NCBI GenBank assembly: GCA_018970845.1
Contig: JAGWVO010000232.1
Coordinates: 1 to 6,058, forward strand
DNA length: 6,058 bases
From: Planctomycetota bacterium
Lineage (GTDB): Bacteria > Planctomycetota > Planctomycetia > Gemmatales > Gemmataceae
Direction of reading: 5' to 3'
Of the stretch, positions 1 through 5,940 are shown one piece after another. The stretch's first letter is position 1. Each line of letters opens with the position of its first letter. Under the pieces are notes generated by a model. The model was not told the origin of the DNA. It did not search any database and saw only the letters and a list, made by a program, of their open reading frames with translations. Position numbers and translations under genes: made by a program.

Positions 1-1
1 C

Positions 2-157
2 CGGCCGTTCGACCGCAGGAAGGTCTGCAGGACATTCTCCGACTGCACCTCCGCGCCCCGGCGGGGGATGGTGTCGGGCTGTTATCCGCTGGATCCGCTT
101 TACAGGGAAAGGCCCGAGGCCCTGGTGCTGCGGCAGGCCCGCCAGCGACCGGCCTAG
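2..157 (+). CDS. 3' end of an unidentified convergent gene (partial)
   Basis: An open frame enters from the left edge of the window and ends at TAG (155-157), giving 51 residues of a C-terminus. About 44 of its 51 codons end in G or C, which fits coding sequence in this high-GC genome. The segment is rich in Arg and Pro, has two Cys in its first fifteen residues or so and one more in GCYPLDPLYRE, and ends LRQARQRPA. There is no membrane segment and no motif I recognise. It would be convergent with the minus-strand operon ending at 208. Another plus frame (frame 1) is also open here and runs on antisense through the DUF2784 gene. I prefer frame 2 because its third-position bias is better and its stop falls neatly between the two gene ends. 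It could still be a chance open frame. Confidence 0.35.
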   Translation, partial: RPFDRRKVCRTFSDCTSAPRRGMVSGCYPLDPLYRERPEALVLRQARQRPA

Positions 158-207
158 CTTGGCGCGACCGGGTCGGGCCCGCCGGAAAAAAGGCATACAC
201 CGATCCG

Positions 208-639
208 TCATGGATTGTTTTGGCCGGGCCCGGGGCGCGCCCCCGGCCAACGGGGTGGCGCCGCCGCGAAAACGCCGACCAAGGCGATGCCGAAAGCGGC
301 ATAGTAAGGCAGCATGTCGGCGATCGTCTTGCCGCGGAACAGGAACGCGTTGTGCGCCGCCCGAGCCGCCCAGGGTTCGTCCTCCACTTCATGGAGTTCC
401 TTGCCGTCCATCGCCCTGAGGTCGCGTTCCCAGGTGGTGAGGGGGCATTCGACACCCAGGACGGTCTCCCCCAGCACGAACAGGATGAACAGCAGGTGGA
501 TCGTCCGGAACCAGAAGCCGCGGGCGAACGGCGCCCCGAGGGCGAGGCCCAGCAGGGTCGCGGGCAGGGCCAGAACCGCCCACGCCACCATCAGGAAGTG
601 GAGGATGGTGACGATGTTGGCCCATGCCGACGCTGACAT
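208..639 (-). CDS. DUF2784 family integral membrane protein
   Basis: This is a 143-residue inner-membrane protein of unknown function. Hydrophobic stretches lie at about 8-36, 42-63 and 107-127, with a polar loop at about 70-105. The strongest family mark is CPLTTWE (65-71) directly after the second membrane segment, preceded by RTIHLLFILFVLGE (45-58). This matches the DUF2784 pattern of a His-containing helix followed by CPLT and an acidic residue. The tail is Pro/Gly rich. The frame stays open further upstream to an ATG at 708, but that would add 23 residues with no family similarity and overlap the DinB gene. The start at 639 is preferred because it gives a hydrophobic N-terminal helix straight away and sits one base after the upstream stop (TGA-G-ATG). 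That spacing suggests translational coupling and joint expression with the DinB-like protein. No role can be assigned from the sequence. Confidence 0.8.
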   Translation of the reverse strand: MSASAWANIVTILHFLMVAWAVLALPATLLGLALGAPFARGFWFRTIHLLFILFVLGETVLGVECPLTTWERDLRAMDGKELHEVEDEPWAARAAHNAFLFRGKTIADMLPYYAAFGIALVGVFAAAPPRWPGARPGPGQNNP

Positions 640-640
640 C

Positions 641-1132
641 TCAGAAAAGAACCGGCTTGCCCAGCAGCCTGCGGATGACGGAGAACTGGCCGCCGTGCAT
701 CGCGTCATGCTGGGTTAGAAGGGCGAGGAGGTTTCCGTGCGCGGGCGCCTTGCCCTTGAGCCGGTTTTCGGTCGGCTTGTCGAGCGCGGCGTCGTTGAGC
801 CTCGACAGGCCGGCCAGCGTGGCCTCGCGGGTGGCCTTGAACAGCGCCTCGTATTCGGCGCGCGTGCGCCAACCTGAGGTGTCGGACGAGGTGGCGCGGT
901 CCTTGCCATGGGCCTCGGCGAACCCGGCGGGCAACTCGGGATACGAGAAGCCCGGAATCTCACCGCAGATGAACCGTTCGGACAGGATCAGGTGCCCGAC
1001 CTGCCAGGCGGCGTGGTTGGCGCCCGCCACGGGGCGCTTGAGAAGCTCGGCGTCGGAAAAATCGGCCAGGTAACCGAGCGTGGCGTCGCGCGAGGAGGCC
1101 AGGAGCGAGGAAAGCAGGGAAACGGCATTCAT
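641..1132 (-). CDS. DinB/YfiT-like superfamily protein (putative metal-dependent enzyme)
   Basis: This 163-residue soluble protein fits the DinB/YfiT-like four-helix bundle fold. Members of this superfamily usually bind a divalent metal through three histidines, and some are thiol-dependent transferases; many have no known role. The three expected histidines are visible: H47 in WQVGHLILSE, and H142 and H146 in TQHDAMHGGQ, the usual H-x3-H-x2-Q arrangement near the C-terminus. The length is typical for the family. The first helix (LLSSLLASSRDATLGYLADF) also fits the fold. The start at 1132 is supported by a GGAG eight bases upstream. The gene follows surE with a 63-base gap, the longest inside the cluster, so it could have its own start of transcription. 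It is followed one base later by the DUF2784 gene. The substrate and thiol cofactor cannot be read from the sequence. The family's name comes from a damage-inducible Bacillus gene and does not imply DNA polymerase IV. Confidence 0.8.
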   Translation of the reverse strand: MNAVSLLSSLLASSRDATLGYLADFSDAELLKRPVAGANHAAWQVGHLILSERFICGEIPGFSYPELPAGFAEAHGKDRATSSDTSGWRTRAEYEALFKATREATLAGLSRLNDAALDKPTENRLKGKAPAHGNLLALLTQHDAMHGGQFSVIRRLLGKPVLF

Positions 1133-1140
1133 GGCGGCAA

Positions 1141-1144
1141 CTCC
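1141..1144 (-). promoter_or_regulatory. Shine-Dalgarno site of the DinB-like gene
   Basis: On the minus strand GGAG lies eight bases before the ATG at 1132. It is the clearest Shine-Dalgarno sequence in the cluster and fixes the start of this gene. The surE-DinB gap also holds a pyrimidine-rich stretch (TTTGTTCTTTCCCTTTCCC on the minus strand, about 1150-1169), but I see no convincing -35/-10 pair there. Confidence 0.55.
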
Positions 1145-1195
1145 GGTCAGGGAAAGGGAAAGAACAAATCAAAACTGGCTGAGGCCACGCGGACA

Positions 1196-1957
1196 TCACC
1201 AGTTCCAGCCCTTCATCACGGCCAACTGGTCCGTCCGGGTCATGTTGAACTGGAGCGGGGTGACCGTGATCAGGCGTTCGGCGAGGCCGGTGACATCCGT
1301 GTCGGGAACCGGGCTGTGGCAGGTGAAGTCGGGCCCGATCCAGAAGTAGACGCGGCCCCGGGGGTCGGTGCGCTTGTCGTACCACTCGGTGTAGCTGGCG
1401 GTGTTCTGGGGTAGGACGGCGACCCCCTTGGGTTCACCTCTTGAAAGGTCGGGTATGTTGATGTTGAAGAGGCTGCCTTCCTCGGTGCATTGCTCCACGA
1501 TGCGGCCGACCACGGCGCGCGCGTGGCGGGCGCCCTCCACGAAGTCGGGCCGGCCCGAGGGTGGCATTTCCAGCGAGCAGGCGATGCTGGTCCGCTTGAA
1601 GAAGCTGCCCTCGATCGCCGCCCCCACGGTGCCCGAGTACAGGACATTGATGCCGGCGTTGGAACCGGCGTTGAGGCCGCTGACGATCAGGTCGGGCTGC
1701 CAGGGGAGCAGCATCCTGAGCGCCAGCTTGACGCAGTCGGCGGGGCGCCCCTCCACGGCCCATCCCAGGGGGGCGTTGTTCTCGTCCGCCACCTCCTGCA
1801 CCAGCACGGGGCTGAAAATGGTGACGGAATGGCCCGCCGCGCTTTGCTCGCTGGCGGGAGCCACCACCAACACTTCCCCGAGGGTGAGGAGCTCCCGGCG
1901 CAGGGCGCGCAGGCCGGGGGCGTGGATTCCATCGTCGTTGGTCAGGAGGATTCGCAT
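1196..1957 (-). CDS. surE: 5'/3'-nucleotidase SurE
   Basis: SurE is a metal-dependent cytoplasmic phosphatase that removes phosphate from nucleoside monophosphates; in some bacteria it also acts on short polyphosphate. This protein has 253 residues, the usual length. The N-terminus MRILLTNDDG carries the metal-binding Asp pair D8/D9. The other expected metal ligands are S39 in PASEQSAAGHS and N96 in SGLNAGSNAG. YSGTVGAAIEG (107-117) and the C-terminal block TDVTGLAERLITVTPL (220-235) are also family hallmarks, so the gene appears intact. The start is fixed by the conserved N-terminus, although no clear Shine-Dalgarno sequence precedes it. It lies 28 bases after uvrC and probably shares its transcript. 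In many proteobacteria surE sits beside pcm and nlpD/rpoS; that neighbourhood is absent here. Confidence 0.96.
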   Translation of the reverse strand: MRILLTNDDGIHAPGLRALRRELLTLGEVLVVAPASEQSAAGHSVTIFSPVLVQEVADENNAPLGWAVEGRPADCVKLALRMLLPWQPDLIVSGLNAGSNAGINVLYSGTVGAAIEGSFFKRTSIACSLEMPPSGRPDFVEGARHARAVVGRIVEQCTEEGSLFNINIPDLSRGEPKGVAVLPQNTASYTEWYDKRTDPRGRVYFWIGPDFTCHSPVPDTDVTGLAERLITVTPLQFNMTRTDQLAVMKGWNW

Positions 1958-1985
1958 GTCGACGGTGCCCGTGGAAGGCGAGCCA

Positions 1986-3359
1986 TCAGGCCGACGGCCC
2001 GTCGTCCTCGATGCGCTTGCGCCTCAGATGGTGATGATAGTGGCGGGCGAACCGGTGGGCCTCGTCCCTGACGGCCTGAAGCAGCCTGAGGGCCTCGCTG
2101 TGCCTTGAAAGCACGATCGGATCGGCTTGCCCGACGGTGAATATTTCCTCGTTCTGCTTGGCCAGGGAGATCAGCCTGGCCGGCTGGCGGCCGACGAGGT
2201 CGAGAGCCTCGCGCGCCGCGCCCAACTGCCCCTTGCCACCGTCGATCAAAAGGATGTCGGGGAACACCTCCTCGCGGTCGTCGCGTTCCTCGCGGGTGAA
2301 ACGCCTCCCGACGACCTCCCGGATGCTGGCGTAGTCGTCCACCCCCGCCACGGTGCGGATCCTGAACCGCCTGTAGCCGGGCTTGAAGGGCAGCCCGTCG
2401 ATGAAGCAGACCAGGCTCGCGACGGTGTCCGTGCCGCCAAGGTGGGCGATGTCGATGCCCTCGACCACCCGCGGCATCTTGTCCATGGCGAGGATCTTGC
2501 GCAGCCCCCGGAGTCCCTTGCGCGGGTCGATCGGGAACACCTCGGGCTGGATGTCGCGTTCGACCTCACCCCTTCGGCCGAGGCTGGCCAGCGCCCGGAT
2601 GTCGTCGCGAAGCCGGGCCGCCTTCTCGAACTCCATCGCCTTGCTGGCGCGCGCCATGTCGCGTTCCATGCGGCGCAGGAGCCTGTCCTTGCGCCCCTCG
2701 AGGACCAGGATGAGCCTCTTGACCTGGCGGCGGTAATCCTCGCGGCTGACCCGCAGGTTGCACGGCGCCGTGCACTGCCTGATGCTGTGCAGGATGCAGG
2801 GACGGAACCAGCGCCACCGCTGGTCCGTCGAGCGGATGGGAAGCTTGCAGGTGCGGAACTGGAACACCCGCTGCAATGCCCGGATCGCGACGCGCAGGCT
2901 GCCAGCCGAGGTGAACGGCCCGTACAGGCGCACGCCCTTGCGCCTGGGGGAGCGGGTGAATTCCACGCGGGGAAACTCCTCCCTGACCCTGATCTGCAGG
3001 TAGGGAAAGGTCTTGCCATCCTTGAGTTCGACATTGAACCGGGGCTGGATGTCCTTGATCAACCGGGCCTCGGTGAGCAGGGCGTCAACCTCGGTCTCGA
3101 CGGGGATGTGGTCGATGTCGGCGATCAGGGGCACCATGTCGGCGGTGCGTGGATCCTCGAGCGCGGCCTTGAGGAAATAGCTGCCGGCGCGGTTGCGGAG
3201 GTTCTTGGCCTTGCCGACATAAATGACGCGGCCTTGCGCGTCCTTCATCAGGTAAACGCCCGGCGAGGTTGGAAAGGCTCGGGCCTTGGCCCCCGGTGAT
3301 CCGGGATCGGGCGCCTCGTCCTCGTGCTGCTCGACTGGAATTTCCTCGGCGTCGGCCAT
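1986..3359 (-). CDS. uvrC: Compact excinuclease ABC subunit C (UvrC-like)
   Basis: UvrC makes the two incisions beside a DNA lesion after loading by UvrA and UvrB in nucleotide excision repair. Domains in order: an acidic, Pro-rich lead (1-28); a GIY-YIG nuclease (about 29-110) with GVY (34-36), Y47, K50, R57 and the catalytic Glu E97 in LLTEARLIK, responsible for the 3' cut; four cysteines C171, C188, C196 and C200, spaced like the iron-sulfur ligands of E. coli UvrC; a UVR helical hairpin that binds UvrB (about 234-258); and an RNase H-like nuclease for the 5' cut with D303 (GIDIAH), D342 (DDYAS), D373 (IDGGKGQ) and H435 (RDEAHRFA). The protein is only 457 residues against about 600 in E. 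coli. It lacks roughly 110-130 residues between the UVR hairpin and the RNase H core, and stops just after RDEAHRFA without the tandem helix-hairpin-helix DNA-binding region. No frameshift is evident, so this looks like a genuine short form. The start is the only Met before the nuclease domain; serS ends 33 bases upstream. Confidence 0.93.
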   Translation of the reverse strand: MADAEEIPVEQHEDEAPDPGSPGAKARAFPTSPGVYLMKDAQGRVIYVGKAKNLRNRAGSYFLKAALEDPRTADMVPLIADIDHIPVETEVDALLTEARLIKDIQPRFNVELKDGKTFPYLQIRVREEFPRVEFTRSPRRKGVRLYGPFTSAGSLRVAIRALQRVFQFRTCKLPIRSTDQRWRWFRPCILHSIRQCTAPCNLRVSREDYRRQVKRLILVLEGRKDRLLRRMERDMARASKAMEFEKAARLRDDIRALASLGRRGEVERDIQPEVFPIDPRKGLRGLRKILAMDKMPRVVEGIDIAHLGGTDTVASLVCFIDGLPFKPGYRRFRIRTVAGVDDYASIREVVGRRFTREERDDREEVFPDILLIDGGKGQLGAAREALDLVGRQPARLISLAKQNEEIFTVGQADPIVLSRHSEALRLLQAVRDEAHRFARHYHHHLRRKRIEDDGPSA

Positions 3360-3392
3360 GGTTTCCGGGCACCCCGCGGGGCGCGGCCGGGG

Positions 3393-4688
3393 TTATCGGC
3401 GTCGCGCCACGATCCTGTCCTTGCCCACCATCGGCCGCAGCACCTCGGGCACCACGACCGATCCGTCCTCCTGCTGGTAGTTCTCGAGGATGGCCACAAG
3501 CGCCCTGGTGCAGGCCACGGCCGTGCCGTTGAGCGTGTGCGCGAAGCGCGTGCCTTTCTGGCCCGCCGACTTGTAGCGCACATTGAGCCGCCTCGACTGG
3601 AAGTCGGTGCAGTTGCTCGTGCTGGTGACTTCCCCGAACTCGCCACCCTGGCCGCGGCCGGGCATCCAGGCCTCGAGATCGTACTTGCGGTACGCCGGGC
3701 CGCCCAAGTCGCCGGTGCAGGTGTCTATCACATGATAGGGCAAGCCGAGGGCCTGGAAGATCTCCTCCTCGATCCTGAGGATGCGAAGGTGGATTTCCTC
3801 GCTTTGCTCGGGGGTGCAGAACGCGAACATCTCCACCTTGGTGAACTGGTGAACCCGGTACAACCCGCGCGTGTCGCGGCCGGGGGCGCCGGCTTCCGTG
3901 CGGAAGCAATGGGAAAGCCCGGCGTAAAGCAGGGGCAGGTTCGCCGCGTCAAGGATCTGGTCGCGGTGCATGCCGCCCAGGGTGATCTCGGCGGTGGCCA
4001 CGAGGCACAGGTCGGTGTCGGCGATCGAATACACCTGCCTCACATCCGGATTGGGATCCCTTGGCTGGAAGCCGATCCCCTCAAGGACCTCGACCCGGGC
4101 GACATCGGGGGTGACGACGGGAGTGAAGCCCTCGCGCACAAGCTTCGACATCGCGAACTGCACCAGCGCCAACTCGAGCAGCGCGCCCTCGTTCTTGAGG
4201 AAGTAGAACTTCTGCCCGGCCACCGAGGCCCCGGCCTCGAAGTCGGCCAATTCCAGCGACTCGACGATGGCGACATGGTCCTTCGGCTTGAAGCTGAACG
4301 AAGGCTTCCCACCCCAGGATCGCACCACTCGGTTGCACGACGGGTCGGCGCCGACGGGGGCGTCGGGGTGGGTCATGTTTGGCAGTTCGCAGAGGGCCGC
4401 CTTGAGGGCCGCCTCCGCTTCCTTCTGCCTTTGCTCGAGCGAACCGGCCTGCTCGCGCAACGACTTGCCTTCGGCCAGCAGCGCCTGCTTTTTCGCGGCA
4501 TCCTTTTCCGCCGGGATCAGCTTCGAGATCTCGTTTTGCCGCTGCTGGACAAGCTGGGCCTCGTGGATCACCGCGCGCCTGCGGTCGTCGAGCTCGACCA
4601 CGCGATCGGGCCTGGCCTTCACCTGGCGGTTGGCGCAATTGGAGGCGACCGCCTCAAGGTTTTCGCGGACGAATGCGGCATCGAGCAT
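3393..4688 (-). CDS. serS: Seryl-tRNA synthetase
   Basis: This class II aminoacyl-tRNA synthetase charges tRNA-Ser (and tRNA-Sec where present) with serine in the cytoplasm. The 431 residues match the bacterial norm. The N-terminal part (1-105) is the charged antiparallel coiled-coil arm that contacts the long variable arm of the tRNA. The catalytic core follows: motif 1 around GFTPVVTPDVAR (187-198), the serine-binding TAE (232-234), motif 2 FRTEAGAPGRDTRGLYRVHQF (262-282) with R263 and E265, VEMF with E286, and motif 3 LNGTAVACTRALVAILENYQ (386-405) with R395. STSNCTDFQSRR (356-367) is also typical of the family. All key residues are present. The start at 4688 gives the family N-terminus MLDAAFVRENLE; there is no good Shine-Dalgarno near it, only CAGGAA about 15 bases upstream. 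It follows gltA by 39 bases and precedes uvrC by 33, so co-transcription is likely. Confidence 0.97.
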   Translation of the reverse strand: MLDAAFVRENLEAVASNCANRQVKARPDRVVELDDRRRAVIHEAQLVQQRQNEISKLIPAEKDAAKKQALLAEGKSLREQAGSLEQRQKEAEAALKAALCELPNMTHPDAPVGADPSCNRVVRSWGGKPSFSFKPKDHVAIVESLELADFEAGASVAGQKFYFLKNEGALLELALVQFAMSKLVREGFTPVVTPDVARVEVLEGIGFQPRDPNPDVRQVYSIADTDLCLVATAEITLGGMHRDQILDAANLPLLYAGLSHCFRTEAGAPGRDTRGLYRVHQFTKVEMFAFCTPEQSEEIHLRILRIEEEIFQALGLPYHVIDTCTGDLGGPAYRKYDLEAWMPGRGQGGEFGEVTSTSNCTDFQSRRLNVRYKSAGQKGTRFAHTLNGTAVACTRALVAILENYQQEDGSVVVPEVLRPMVGKDRIVARRR

Positions 4689-4717
4689 GGGGGAGAACCC
4701 GTTCCTGAAGACGATGG

Positions 4718-4741
4718 GCCCCTGCGGTCAGGGGCGTTTTT
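4718..4741 (+). terminator. Terminator-like hairpin at the gltA 3' end, plus-strand orientation
   Basis: GCCCCTG (4718-4724) and CAGGGGC (4729-4735) form a perfect 7-base-pair GC-rich stem with a four-base loop, and the plus strand continues GTTTTT to 4741. That is the form of an intrinsic terminator reading left to right, antisense to the operon. The T run is made by the last sense codons of gltA (GAA AAA on the minus strand), and the gltA stop lies inside the hairpin. Read on the minus strand, the stem has no following T run, so it is unlikely to stop operon transcripts but could pause RNA polymerase or protect an mRNA end. It may be a coincidence of coding sequence. Confidence 0.3.
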
Positions 4742-5855
4742 CCAAGGGAATGTAGACCTGGTCGCGGATGCCCGTGAACACCTGCTCGGGGCGGAAGATG
4801 CGGTTGTTCCGCATCTGCTCGAGCCAGTGCGAGAGCCAGCCGGCGACGCGCGCCATGGCGAACATGGGGGTGAAGAGATCGCGAGGGATGCCAAGGCTCG
4901 AGTAAACAATGCCGGAGAAGAAATCGACATTCGGATAAATGCCCTTGGGGCCTAGCTTGGCGTCGGCCGCCTTCTCGAGCTCAAGGGCTGTCTCGTAGCT
5001 GGCCGGTCGGCCGGTCTCGGCGAAGGCGTGCTCGGCGAGTTCCTGCAGGACCGTGGCGCGCGGGTCTTTCACCTTGTAGACGCGGTGCCCGAATCCCATG
5101 ATTTTTTTCTTGGTGGCGACGGCGTCGTCGAGCCAGGCCTTGGCCTTGGAGGCCTCGCCGATCTCGTCGAGCATCTGGAGCACTTCCTCGTTGGCGCCGC
5201 CATGCAGCGGGCCCGAGAGGGCTCCGACCGCCGCCGAGATCACGGAATAGGGGTTGGCCATCGTCGAGCCCACCACGCGCGCCGCGAAGGTGCTGGCGTT
5301 CATCTGGTGCTCGGCATGGAGGATGAGGCAGGCATCCAGGACGCGCGCGACGGCGGCCGATGGATCCTTCCCGGTGAGCATGAAATAGAAGTTGGCCGCG
5401 TGGCCGAGGTCTTCCCGGGGAGCGACCGGCTCCTCGCCATGCCTGATCCGGTGAAAGGCGGCGACCAGGGTGGTTGTCTTGGCGACGAGATGGATGACCG
5501 ATTCCCATGATTCCTCACGGGCGGGATGGAACATCCCCAAAGCGGCGATGGAGGCCTGCAGGGCCTCCATCGGGTGCCCCGCGGGGGGCAGGCATTTCAG
5601 GATGTCGATCTGCCGGTATTTCAGGCCGCGGTTCTGTTTCAGGTCGCGGTCGAACAGGGCGAGTTCCCTCTGCGTCGGCAGGCCGCCCTTGAGGAGGAGC
5701 CAGGATGTCTCCTCGAAGGTGCTTTCCCGGGCAAGGGTTTCAACGGCGATGCCGCGGTATTCGAGCCTCGCGCGCTTGCCATCGATGAAGCTGATCGCCG
5801 ATTCGGCCACGGGAACATCGGCAAGGCCAGGACGATACTCCGGTTCGCTCATCAT
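4728..5855 (-). CDS. gltA: Citrate synthase (compact type)
   Basis: Citrate synthase condenses oxaloacetate with acetyl-CoA to give citrate, the first step of the TCA cycle, in the cytoplasm. The 375 residues fit the short dimeric type found in archaea, Gram-positives and many other bacteria, rather than the roughly 430-residue hexameric E. coli type. The catalytic triad is visible: H218 in GPLHGGANE, H257 in GFGHRVYK and D311 in PNVDFFSG. HAEHQMNASTF (180-190) and the N-terminal SFIDGKRARLEYRG (22-35) are also family signatures. Two ATGs stand in tandem (5855 and 5852). GGGG at 5860-5863 is four bases from the first and seven from the second, so the second is a slightly better candidate; the difference is one residue. 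It appears to be the first gene of the operon, with serS 39 bases downstream. A 2-methylcitrate synthase of the same fold cannot be excluded, but no prpB/prpD-like neighbours are seen. Confidence 0.93.
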   Translation of the reverse strand: MMSEPEYRPGLADVPVAESAISFIDGKRARLEYRGIAVETLARESTFEETSWLLLKGGLPTQRELALFDRDLKQNRGLKYRQIDILKCLPPAGHPMEALQASIAALGMFHPAREESWESVIHLVAKTTTLVAAFHRIRHGEEPVAPREDLGHAANFYFMLTGKDPSAAVARVLDACLILHAEHQMNASTFAARVVGSTMANPYSVISAAVGALSGPLHGGANEEVLQMLDEIGEASKAKAWLDDAVATKKKIMGFGHRVYKVKDPRATVLQELAEHAFAETGRPASYETALELEKAADAKLGPKGIYPNVDFFSGIVYSSLGIPRDLFTPMFAMARVAGWLSHWLEQMRNNRIFRPEQVFTGIRDQVYIPLEKRP

Positions 5856-5918
5856 GTAACCCCGATCGCAATGGTGTTCGAGTGTTTCCCGCCGGGTCGC
5901 CGGGCCGAGGATGCCGCT

Positions 5919-5940
5919 GTGAACATGATTGTAGTGAACA
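5919..5940 (-). promoter_or_regulatory. Candidate promoter / operator for the gltA operon
   Basis: Two direct copies of GTGAACA (plus strand 5919-5925 and 5934-5940) lie 15 bases apart, start to start. Between them, read on the minus strand, is TACAAT (5933-5928), one mismatch from a consensus -10 box. The flanks also give a loose inverted repeat, CTGT (5917-5920) and ACAG (5938-5941). A start of transcription near 5921 would leave a leader of about 65 bases before gltA. I do not see a good -35 hexamer at 16-18 bases upstream, which would suit an activator-dependent promoter. The rest of 5856-6058 holds no supported gene; its minus-strand open frame lacks third-position G/C bias. Confidence 0.3.

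Noticed and set aside
158..207. Possible terminator after the DUF2784 gene: a run of six T on the minus strand (191-186)
   Set aside because: There is no convincing GC-rich stem directly before the T run. The nearby GC-rich inverted repeats (CGACC/GGTCG, GGGCCC) lie after it and have loops too small to form a standard hairpin.
1..636. A plus-strand frame (frame 1) open from the window edge to 636, antisense to the DUF2784 gene
   Set aside because: Long open antisense frames are expected in high-GC DNA. The minus-strand DUF2784 protein has a clear family motif and membrane segments, while this frame gives low-complexity Arg/Gly/Pro/Glu sequence.
640..708. Upstream start at 708 for the DUF2784 gene
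   Set aside because: It would add 23 residues unlike the family and overlap the DinB-like gene by about 68 bases. The ATG at 639 fits both the family N-terminus and the gene spacing.
2127..3299. A 390-residue plus-strand open frame across uvrC
   Set aside because: It is antisense to uvrC, whose catalytic motifs are intact, and shows no recognisable domain.
1986..3359. UvrC as a frameshifted or truncated pseudogene
   Set aside because: The reading frame is continuous, both active sites and the UVR hairpin are intact, and the internal gap is clean. The following gene starts 28 bases later, with no room for a decayed C-terminal helix-hairpin-helix region.
3324..4955. A 543-residue plus-strand open frame across serS
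   Set aside because: It is antisense to the well-supported serS (and parts of uvrC and gltA) and its composition (His, Gly, Leu, Glu rich, no motifs) is that of a mirror frame of a high-GC gene.
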